Shown piece after piece: positions 24,973 to 31,128 of a stretch of DNA of 31,128 nt. The DNA lies in NCBI RefSeq assembly GCF_040409695.1, contig NZ_JARWGJ010000128.1:1-31128 (forward strand), given 5' to 3'. Within the stretch, counting starts at the first letter, position 1. Each line of letters begins with the position of its first letter. The position numbers and the translations under genes were made by a program. This DNA comes from Longimonas sp040409695 (GTDB taxonomy: Bacteria > Bacteroidota > Rhodothermia > Rhodothermales > Salinibacteraceae). A model generated the notes under the pieces. It saw only the letters and a program-made list of their open reading frames with translations. It was not told the origin of the DNA and did no database searches.

Positions 24973-27021
24973 CTACTCTGCATCCTCAAGCGAAACAGCC
25001 CCCTGAGGAACTGGAGCGTCCGCATCGCCATGCAGGTACGTGTTGAACCAGCGCATCATGCGCAGGGTGTAGTCCATCTGCGAGGCTGAGCGACCGTAGC
25101 CGTGCCCTTCGTTCGGATACAGCGCCAGGCGCAGCGGTACGTCAGGGCGACGCACCTTGATGTGGCGGTACAGTTCCAGCGACTGCCCCGGATGGACGCG
25201 GGTATCTTCCTCGCCATGGGCAATCAGAAGCGGCGTGTTGGCCTGCTCCACATAGTAGATAGGGCTTCGCTTCAGGTTATCGACCCACGAATCCCAGATG
25301 CGCGTGCGCGAGTGCACCAGATACAGCTCTTCAGGGATGTCGCTGGTGCCCCACTTCGAGATGTTGTTGCTGATGCCCACATTCATTACGCCAGCAGCAA
25401 AGCGCTCGGAGTAGTATGTGCTCATCCAGGCCGTTGCGTAGCCGCCGTACGAGCCGCCGGTTACCCCGACGCGGTCCGGATCCGCAATGCCTTCGTCGAT
25501 CAAGAAGTCGACGCCGTCTACAACGTCGTCAAACTCGCGTCCGGCCAGGTCGCCCTGGCTGCTATAGATGAAGTCGATACCGCGCCCGGTACTGCCGCGG
25601 TAGTTCGGATAGAACACAGCAAAACCCTGTGCCGCTCCCATCTGTCCGGGATCGGAGTAGCGGGTCAGCCATCCGTTGTCATAGTGCGCTTCGGGCCCGC
25701 CATGCACAACCGTGATCAGCGGCACGCGGGTGCCTTCCTGATAGTCGACCGGCAAGATTAGCAGCCCGTCGATCTCGAACTGGCCATCGCGCGCCGTATA
25801 GCTGACTACGCGCTGCTCTCCCATTGCCACGTCGCCAAGATCAGGGTTGGAGTCGGTCATCCGCTCAGGCTGGTCGTTGCCATCGGCAAGCCAGTACACT
25901 TCGGGGGGATGTGCCGGCGTGTGCGCCGTAAACGCAATGTCGCCCTGTGCTGTCGGCGAGAAGCCCGTCATGATCGGTCCACCCAGATCAACAACCCGCG
26001 TGAACTGCGTACCATCGGGGCGAATCGTGCCGAAGGAGCGCTCTACGCTCTCGCTGGCGATGAAGTGAATGGTCTCATCCCCCGTCCAGGCAATCTGCTC
26101 GAACTTGCCTTCAAACTCGGGGAAGATGTTCTCGGGTGTGGCATTGTCAGCCGCATCCACTACCATAATGCGCCCGTCGATAGGATCGTGGATGTCGTGG
26201 CCGGCACGCAGCGCCAACTGCTCCTCGTTCGGACTCCACTCGATCTGGGCGATCTTGCCTTCGTTGTTGATGTCGGCGGTTACATTGCCTGACGAAGGAT
26301 CTACGATAACCACGCTCTGAAACATGTAGAAATCGTCGACCTCGGGCGAAGGCGCCACGGTCAGCGCCAGCTGCTCACCGCTCGGGCTCCAGTTCATAAT
26401 GTATACCGTTCCATCGATGTCCAGAGGCTCTGCAGACGCATCGCTTGTTACATCGACTGTGTAAGCGATGCGGTTGGGACGATTTTCCTCGAAGAGATTC
26501 GGCTCGTAAGGAAGCTCCGCTTCGGGTACGTCCAGCTCTTCGTTAGCGGTGAACACGATGCGACTCCCATCAGGCGCCCACTCGTAGGTGGCGATGGAGC
26601 GCTCGAACGCATAGATGCGCTCCATGTCTCCCGTTGCCGGATCCATTTCGTAGAGAGCACGGCCGTTTTCATCGTCGTCGCGCGCTGTCAGAAAGGTGAG
26701 CGTTCCATGCTCCGGACGAAACGTCATCCCTCCGATTGCGCTCTCGCTGTAGAGAGCCTCTTCTTCACCTGTTTCGGTGTCAATCACGAACAGGTGGCGC
26801 GCTGCAGAAGCGTTCTCCTCGCGCGGGTCGACTGGTTGTGAGCGCATGAACGCAATGAAGTTGCCGTCGGCGTCAACGGTCGTGCCGCTCACCGACTGCA
26901 GCATCGCTTGCTGCATAGGTGTAAGCCCCTGCGCGGTGCTTACAGCGGGCAGGCTAAGGAGCCCCATCACAACCAGCGCCAGCATCAGGCGCATGGGCGT
27001 GCGTAAGTTCTTCAGTATCAT
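24973..27021 (-). CDS. Secreted S9-family serine peptidase (prolyl oligopeptidase / acylaminoacyl-peptidase type)
   Basis: The product has 682 residues from the ATG at 27021, which opens the signal peptide (MILKNLRTPMRLMLALVVMGLLSLPAVSTAQ); a longer frame from 27084 would bury it. Residues about 35-400 form a beta-propeller with repeats such as NWSPSGEQLAL and EWSPNEEQLALR, which limits access to small peptides. The C-terminal alpha/beta-hydrolase domain has the catalytic triad S524 (GGSYGG), D606 (HGEEDTRVHPGQ) and H640 (NEGHGYGR), plus the oxyanion-hole motif VVHGGPEAHYDNGW. It is probably periplasmic and degrades oligopeptides. A 13-bp direct repeat lies 50-80 bp upstream of the start. Cleavage specificity cannot be read from the sequence. 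Confidence 0.94.
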   Translation of the reverse strand: MILKNLRTPMRLMLALVVMGLLSLPAVSTAQGLTPMQQAMLQSVSGTTVDADGNFIAFMRSQPVDPREENASAARHLFVIDTETGEEEALYSESAIGGMTFRPEHGTLTFLTARDDDENGRALYEMDPATGDMERIYAFERSIATYEWAPDGSRIVFTANEELDVPEAELPYEPNLFEENRPNRIAYTVDVTSDASAEPLDIDGTVYIMNWSPSGEQLALTVAPSPEVDDFYMFQSVVIVDPSSGNVTADINNEGKIAQIEWSPNEEQLALRAGHDIHDPIDGRIMVVDAADNATPENIFPEFEGKFEQIAWTGDETIHFIASESVERSFGTIRPDGTQFTRVVDLGGPIMTGFSPTAQGDIAFTAHTPAHPPEVYWLADGNDQPERMTDSNPDLGDVAMGEQRVVSYTARDGQFEIDGLLILPVDYQEGTRVPLITVVHGGPEAHYDNGWLTRYSDPGQMGAAQGFAVFYPNYRGSTGRGIDFIYSSQGDLAGREFDDVVDGVDFLIDEGIADPDRVGVTGGSYGGYATAWMSTYYSERFAAGVMNVGISNNISKWGTSDIPEELYLVHSRTRIWDSWVDNLKRSPIYYVEQANTPLLIAHGEEDTRVHPGQSLELYRHIKVRRPDVPLRLALYPNEGHGYGRSASQMDYTLRMMRWFNTYLHGDADAPVPQGAVSLEDAE

Positions 27022-27074
27022 GGTGACGTACGTAACGTGAGAAAAGGAATGCGGTAAGAGTATAGCATCGGATC

Positions 27075-27102
27075 TGCAAAGCACTTATTTGCAAAGCGCT
27101 TA
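27075..27102 (-). repeat. 13-bp direct repeat, 15-bp period, upstream of the S9 peptidase gene
   Basis: TGCAAAGCACTTA (27075-27087) and TGCAAAGCGCTTA (27090-27102) differ at one base. On the coding strand each copy contains GCTTTGCA, so a TTTG resembling the Bacteroidota -33 element is duplicated; a matching -7 element is not clear. Confidence 0.6.
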
Positions 27103-27185
27103 CACGATGCCGTATAGTTATTTCGTATCAGCGGCTTACGCCCCCGTTCCCCCTGCTCTGTGCGTTTGAGTCCAATCTGTGCCTG

Positions 27186-27395
27186 TTACGACTCCGACGA
27201 CGTGGTAGGCTTCGAGGCAGACGTGCGCTGTCCGCGCAGCCAGATCGTGAGGGTATTGATCAGAATATCGGTAAGCAGCAGTGGCACCAGACGCTTGACC
27301 CATGCGCCTAAACGGCGCGGCATCCACCGCGTGAAGAGCCACAGCCCAAGTGCACCCAGCACGACCTGTATCAGGCGCTGTATCCAAGAAGTCAT
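27186..27395 (-). CDS. Small basic membrane protein, function unknown
   Basis: The 69-residue product has a hydrophobic N-terminal helix (about 5-23, IQRLIQVVLGALGLWLFTR), a basic middle (MPRRLGAWVKR), a second hydrophobic stretch (about 36-53, LVPLLLTDILINTLTIWL) and a polar S/T tail. It looks like a two-helix inner-membrane hairpin with basic residues inside. The start ATG at 27395 is preceded by TTACAAAATT without a Shine-Dalgarno, as in many genes here. It lies between rlmN and the S9 peptidase gene, all on the minus strand. No family is recognised; the membrane pattern and its better composition than overlapping frames support it as real. Confidence 0.6.
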   Translation of the reverse strand: MTSWIQRLIQVVLGALGLWLFTRWMPRRLGAWVKRLVPLLLTDILINTLTIWLRGQRTSASKPTTSSES

Positions 27396-27502
27396 AATTT
27401 TGTAAGCAGTCGGTTAAAGGGGATGCGAAGCGAAAGGATGCTTCTTGCAGCGTGTTAAGTCCGGGTTGCGAGCGCGTGTTTGTGGTGGAAGTGTGCGTTT
27501 GC

Positions 27503-28561
27503 TCAGGCGTTAGCCAGCTGCCCACATGCCGCGTCGATGTCTTGCCCACGGCTGCGGCGCACCGTCACCGTTACGCCTTCCTCCACGAGCGCCTGCACGA
27601 ACCGGTTGAGTTGGGCCTCAGAGGTTCGCTCGAATGAGAGCGTAGGCACCGGATTATACATCAGGATATTGACTTTAGAGGGGGCCCAGCGTGTAATGTC
27701 GGCGAGGTTCTTTGCATCCTGCACCGAGTCGTTCACATCTTTAAACAGGCAATACTCGTACGTAACCGGGCGTCCGGTCGTATCTGCGTAGTACCGGATT
27801 GCTTGTTCGAGCGCGTCGAGGCTGGTTTTTTCGGACTGGTTGACGGGCATGATGGCGCTGCGCTGCTCATCGGTGGGTGCGTGCAGCGACACGGCCAGAT
27901 TGGTGCGCGGATCGTCGTCGGCGAGGTCGCGGATGCGACGGGCCAGCCCCACCGTCGAAATGGTGATGCGTCGCGGCGACATGTTGAGCGTGTCTTCGTC
28001 GGTAAGCAGCGCGACGCTCTGCAGCACCGCGTCGTAGTTCAGAAGCGGTTCGCCCATCCCCATAAATACGACGTTTGATACGGCCCGCCCATAATGCTCT
28101 TGGGCAGCTTCGTTCATGAACCAGACCTGATCGTAGATGGCCCCGGGCGTCAGGTTTTCCTTGAAGCCCATCAGCCCCGTGGCACAGAACGCACAGCCCA
28201 TGGCGCAGCCGACCTGGCTCGACACGCACACTGTAAGGCGTTGGGCATCGCCCAGGGCGTCGAAGCTCGGGATGAGCACTGTTTCGGCTTCGCGCCCGGA
28301 AGGAAGCGCAAATAGCCCTTTGAGGGTGCCATCTTCGCTTCTCTGGACGCGCTGCATGTCGATGCTTGATACGGTGGCCTCCTCGTTGAGGCGGGCACGA
28401 AACGCCTTCGGGAGGCTGGTCATCGCCGCGAAGTCTGTCTCGCCACGCGCGTAGATCCAGTTGTAAAGCTGGCGCCCACGGTAGGCGGGCTCACCCAGTG
28501 TGTCGACGAATGCTTCGAGGGCATCGCGTCCCATCGTTTTGAGATCGACGGTATCGGCCAT
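27503..28561 (-). CDS. rlmN: RlmN, dual-specificity 23S rRNA A2503 / tRNA A37 C2-methyltransferase
   Basis: RlmN is a radical-SAM enzyme that methylates C2 of A2503 in 23S rRNA and A37 of some tRNAs. The 352-residue protein has the radical-SAM cluster C119-A-M-G-C123-A-F-C126 (QVGCAMGCAFCATGLMG). E93 (EAETVLIPS) and C346 near the C-terminus (GQDIDAACGQLA) match the conserved glutamate and the cysteine that forms the transient protein-RNA link. NVVFMGMGEPLLNYD (a radical-SAM GGE-like motif) and ISTVGLARRIRDLA are also typical. Length and termini are standard, and it is encoded separately from the upstream ABC genes by about 170 bp. Confidence 0.96.
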   Translation of the reverse strand: MADTVDLKTMGRDALEAFVDTLGEPAYRGRQLYNWIYARGETDFAAMTSLPKAFRARLNEEATVSSIDMQRVQRSEDGTLKGLFALPSGREAETVLIPSFDALGDAQRLTVCVSSQVGCAMGCAFCATGLMGFKENLTPGAIYDQVWFMNEAAQEHYGRAVSNVVFMGMGEPLLNYDAVLQSVALLTDEDTLNMSPRRITISTVGLARRIRDLADDDPRTNLAVSLHAPTDEQRSAIMPVNQSEKTSLDALEQAIRYYADTTGRPVTYEYCLFKDVNDSVQDAKNLADITRWAPSKVNILMYNPVPTLSFERTSEAQLNRFVQALVEEGVTVTVRRSRGQDIDAACGQLANA

Positions 28562-28642
28562 GTAAGGACAGGGTCACAGGAAGAAAGCATATGCACAGGG
28601 GGATACAAACGGGGCCGCATGCACATGCGTTTCCCTCTGACT

Positions 28643-28667
28643 CTGTCAACGCCTGTCAGCGCTGTCG
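28643..28667. repeat. Three short direct repeats, 9-10 bp period
   Basis: CTGTCA occurs at 28643-28648 and 28653-28658, followed by CTGTCG at 28662-28667, between the permease and rlmN genes about 80-105 bp upstream of the rlmN start. Confidence 0.45.
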
Positions 28668-28733
28668 GCCTTGCTCATGTGTTTCCACACTACGGCACGG
28701 CTGAAGAAGTCAAAACAGGCTCCTGCTTCTGTG

Positions 28734-29519
28734 TTAAGCAGTCTGGAAGAGCGGGCGATGCACGCTCCACACGGCGGCGCCCACCATAAGTGCAGCAAAG
28801 CCCCAGGTTACGGCCAGACAGGTGACCGGGTCGGCCAGCACCGCAGGGGCTTCAACGTAGAGGCCGTGGCGAAGGCCGCTCACCGCATAAGAGACGGGAT
28901 TCGCCAGCATCAGCTCGCGCAGTCCGGTGGCGGCGCTATCAAGCGGAAACATAGCGCTCGACAGAAACCAGAGGGGCAGCAAGAAAAGGTTCATGATGGC
29001 GTGAAAGCCACGCGTGGTGTCGGTACGCCAGGCAATCGCGCAGCCCAGCGCCGTAAACCCGATGCCCATGCCCAGGCAGATCGCCGTGATGTACGCCACC
29101 CCGCCGATGGTGAGTCCGGGCCCAACCCAAGGCCACACGACAACGAACAACAGCGCCTGTACCGATGCGAGGAGCGTCCCCCCGAGCGCGTTGCCGAGCA
29201 CGATTGCGGTGCGCGAAGTGGGCGCGATGAGCACTGTCTGCAGAAAGCCTGAGGCGCGTTCCTCGACGATAGATATGGTCGAGAAGATAGCCGTAAAGAG
29301 CAGAACCAGCGCCAGCACGCCTGGAAAGAGAAATTCGACGTATCCAACTGCACCGACTGGCGAATCCGGCATCTGAAAGGCGCCCTGAAAGCCGAGCCCC
29401 AGCAGCAGCCAGAACGCAAGCGGCTGGACGAGTGCGCCGGCTACTCGGCTGCGGTCACGCACAAACTTGAGAATTTCGCGACGGCACAGAGCCGTAACGG
29501 TGAGGAGCGCAGTCGACAT
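28734..29519 (-). CDS. ABC-2 type transporter permease
   Basis: This 261-residue integral membrane protein has about six hydrophobic helices (for example ALVQPLAFWLLLGLGFQGAF, YVEFLFPGVLALVLLFTAIFSTISIV). The cytoplasmic motif EERASGFLQTVLIAPTSRTAIVLG is typical of DrrB/NodJ-like ABC-2 permeases. It begins 20 bp after the ABC ATPase stop on the same strand, and the pair should form one transporter. The substrate is unknown. The neighbouring ctaB makes a role in cytochrome-oxidase or heme-related export possible but unproven; drug- or lipid-type export is equally compatible. Confidence 0.92.
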   Translation of the reverse strand: MSTALLTVTALCRREILKFVRDRSRVAGALVQPLAFWLLLGLGFQGAFQMPDSPVGAVGYVEFLFPGVLALVLLFTAIFSTISIVEERASGFLQTVLIAPTSRTAIVLGNALGGTLLASVQALLFVVVWPWVGPGLTIGGVAYITAICLGMGIGFTALGCAIAWRTDTTRGFHAIMNLFLLPLWFLSSAMFPLDSAATGLRELMLANPVSYAVSGLRHGLYVEAPAVLADPVTCLAVTWGFAALMVGAAVWSVHRPLFQTA

Positions 29520-29539
29520 GAAAGTACGGCAGGGCCGTG

Positions 29540-30499
29540 TTAAGCAGAGTACATAGGAGAGAGGGTGTTCACCGACGCGTCGAGCTGGGCGCCTGCATGC
29601 GCCATAAACACATCTTCGAGGGTCGGTGGACGTACGGTGGCGCTCTGGATGCGATCGCCAAAGGCCTCGTAGATGGGAGCAACCAGCTGTGCAGCGTTGT
29701 CATGCAGCAGCTGAATGCCTTGTTCAAAGGGATGCGCCTCGCACCCGAACTGTGCGGTGAGGTCGCGTGCCAGCTCGTACGGTTCATCGGTTGCAAGCCA
29801 GAGCATCTCGTCGCCCAATGCGGCACGCAGCAGGGCGGGTTTTCCTTCGACCACAAGCTCGCCCTGTGCAAGGATTGCAACCGCGTCGCAGCGTTCGGCC
29901 TCATCCATCAGGTGGGTGGCTACCACCATCGTGGTGCCCTCGCTCTGCTGAAGCGCCGCAATGGTCTCCCAGAAGGAACGACGCGCCATCGGGTCGAGCC
30001 CGGCAGTTGGTTCATCGAGTAGCAACAGGTCGGGGCGATGCAACAGACCGCGTGCTAAGTCGGCCCGACGGGCAAGTCCGCCCGAAAGCGTATCAACCGC
30101 ATTGTCGGCGCGGTCGTGCAGGTCCACGTATCCAAGCACCGTGCTGATGCGGTCGCGCAGCGATGCGCCGTGAAGTCCGTAGAGGGCGCCCTGAAACGCG
30201 AGATTCTCGCGAACGGTGAGCGTATCATCGAGGGCAGGCGACTGAAACACGGCCCCCAGGCGCTGGCGTACGGCGGCAGCAGCATCACGAGTCGAGGCCC
30301 CGAAGACCTCTGCATCCCCCTGTGTTGGCGTGACCAGCGTTGCCAGCACGCGAAAGAGGGAGGTCTTTCCGCTTCCATTGGGGCCTAATATACCAAAGAG
30401 TGCCCCTTGAGGGATCGTGAGATCCACCTCATTCAGGGCTTGCTGGTCGCTATCGTAGCGAAGCGACACGCGTTGTACGTGGATAGCAGGTGCGGGCAT
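29540..30499 (-). CDS. ABC transporter ATP-binding protein (DrrA/CcmA-like)
   Basis: The product has 319 residues from the ATG at 30499. The open frame continues antiparallel-free into the ctaB region up to 31111, but that part is the out-of-frame reading of ctaB. The Walker A motif is GPNGSGKT (39-46), the Q-loop is FQSPALDD, the signature is LSGG (138-141, followed by LARRADLARGL) and Walker B is LLLLDEPTAGLDP with D162-E163. A His switch follows in VATHLMDEAE. The C-terminal 90 residues (ending PPTLEDVFMAHAG) are the DUF4162-like extension of DrrA-type ATPases. It lies 17 bp after ctaB and 20 bp before the permease gene, so the three are probably one operon. Confidence 0.95.
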   Translation of the reverse strand: MPAPAIHVQRVSLRYDSDQQALNEVDLTIPQGALFGILGPNGSGKTSLFRVLATLVTPTQGDAEVFGASTRDAAAAVRQRLGAVFQSPALDDTLTVRENLAFQGALYGLHGASLRDRISTVLGYVDLHDRADNAVDTLSGGLARRADLARGLLHRPDLLLLDEPTAGLDPMARRSFWETIAALQQSEGTTMVVATHLMDEAERCDAVAILAQGELVVEGKPALLRAALGDEMLWLATDEPYELARDLTAQFGCEAHPFEQGIQLLHDNAAQLVAPIYEAFGDRIQSATVRPPTLEDVFMAHAGAQLDASVNTLSPMYSA

Positions 30500-30516
30500 G
30501 CTGGGGCGGCGAAAGA

Positions 30517-31128
30517 CTACAGGAACCAGTCGACTGTCAGCAGAGCGACAAGTGCTGGCACATAAACGATAGATGCTTTTAATACATGACGCGCACGTAT
30601 GCCGGTGCGTTCGCGGTTGAACTGGAGAGCCGTGTAAAGAAACCAGCCCCCAAGAGGGAGAACGCCGAGCAGATAGATCCATCCGACCGGTCCTACAGCC
30701 GCCGGGAAGACGCTGGCGACAAGCAGCAATAGCGTGAAGCCGATCATCTGGTAGGCGGTGGAGTCGCCCGAGGGTTCTTTGACAGGCAGCATGGCGTAGT
30801 TGCCGCGTGCATAATCTTTGCGATACATCCACGCCAGCGATAGGAAATGCGGCATCTGCCAGAGCGCGAGCACGGCGAAGATGGCCCATCCGGCGGCACC
30901 AAACGTGCCGGTAGCCGCTACGTAGCCTCCCAGCGCCGGCAGCGCACCGGGAATGGTGCCAATCAGCGTGTTGTACGTGGTGTAGCGCTTCAGCGGTGTG
31001 TACACGTACAGGTAGAGAATGGCCGTTAGCGCTGCAAGTACGGCCGTGGGCGGATTGACAAGCGGACAGAGGAGCCCCACTCCGGCCAGCACCATCCCCG
31101 TACCGATCCACTCGGCCTGCTGTACTGG
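30517..31128 (-). CDS. ctaB: Protoheme IX farnesyltransferase (heme O synthase), 5' end cut by window edge
   Basis: CtaB/CyoE adds a farnesyl group to heme B to make heme O, the precursor of heme A for cytochrome oxidase. About 203 C-terminal residues are visible; the frame stays open through the right edge (PVQQAEWIGTGMVLAG), so the N-terminus with the first aspartate-rich motif is outside. Visible landmarks are the YTPLKRYTTYNTLIGTIPGALPALGGY segment and the second conserved region WQMPHFLSLAWMYRKDYARGNYAMLPV, followed by three or four membrane helices. An internal ATG at 31095 is not the true start. It heads the small operon with the ABC transporter genes. Confidence 0.95.
   Translation of the reverse strand, partial: PVQQAEWIGTGMVLAGVGLLCPLVNPPTAVLAALTAILYLYVYTPLKRYTTYNTLIGTIPGALPALGGYVAATGTFGAAGWAIFAVLALWQMPHFLSLAWMYRKDYARGNYAMLPVKEPSGDSTAYQMIGFTLLLLVASVFPAAVGPVGWIYLLGVLPLGGWFLYTALQFNRERTGIRARHVLKASIVYVPALVALLTVDWFL

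Noticed and set aside
27136..27549. 137-codon minus frame overlapping the small membrane-protein gene
   Set aside because: It overlaps the end of rlmN and has no recognisable pattern; the 69-residue two-helix frame is the better candidate.
28671..29252. 193-codon plus-strand frame opposite the ABC permease
   Set aside because: Composition (H, R, Q, G-rich without hydrophobic core) is that of a shadow of a GC-rich membrane-protein gene.
30500..31111. Long N-terminal extension of the ABC ATPase frame
   Set aside because: It is the wrong-frame reading of ctaB on the same strand; the Walker-type domain begins at the ATG at 30499.

Overview
The window (about 57% GC) is a piece of bacterial chromosome with no phage, insertion sequence or CRISPR. 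Gene content and style point to Rhodothermota or a close relative in the Bacteroidota/FCB group. Supporting signs are mostly weak Shine-Dalgarno sequences, an alternative GlmU-family nucleotidyltransferase, outer-membrane barrels ending in aromatic residues, and rather acidic proteins that hint at a halophile of the Salinibacter/Longimonas kind. The placement is inference; no marker gene such as rRNA is present.

Layout. 1-4328 (minus strand): the 5' part of an MnmM/YtqB-type methyltransferase, a small membrane protein with a HxxHxH motif, then rodA and mrdA, the elongation peptidoglycan synthase pair, without mreBCD next to them. 4732-9303 (minus strand): a five-gene block. In transcription order it holds a DUF4382 lipoprotein, an ECF sigma factor, an anti-sigma factor with a periplasmic CBM48 (AMPK glycogen-binding type) domain, an outer-membrane barrel with its own C-terminal CBM48 domain, and a secreted protein with a proline-rich tail. 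The last four are closely spaced or overlapping. This is the best candidate for an undescribed system: a surface or periplasmic glucan-sensing (or CBM48-to-CBM48 contact) sigma/anti-sigma circuit.

10018-17876 (mostly plus strand): a 1113-residue fusion of zinc metallopeptidase, TolB-like propeller and outer-membrane barrel; a convergent PhzF-family enzyme; pyrD, with a class 2 body but a cysteine at the catalytic-base position; a long-chain acyl-CoA synthetase; and tRNA-Pro(CGG) with a terminator. 18140-24784: folA, the GlmU-like protein, a YfcE-type phosphoesterase, a UPF0173 metallo-hydrolase, and a 1000-residue FAD/Fe-S dehydrogenase of the YdiJ/GlcD-GlpC type. 24973-31128 (all minus strand): an S9 peptidase, a small membrane protein, rlmN, and a ctaB / ABC ATPase / ABC-2 permease group running off the right edge.

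Non-coding DNA is modest but structured. Several gaps carry short direct repeats with a 9-15 bp period. There is one REP-like GC palindrome, one strong terminator between convergent genes, and a leader with two mutually exclusive hairpins before the fusion-protein gene. Many starts were moved inward from the longest open frame, because the inner ATG gives a proper signal peptide, family length or operon overlap.
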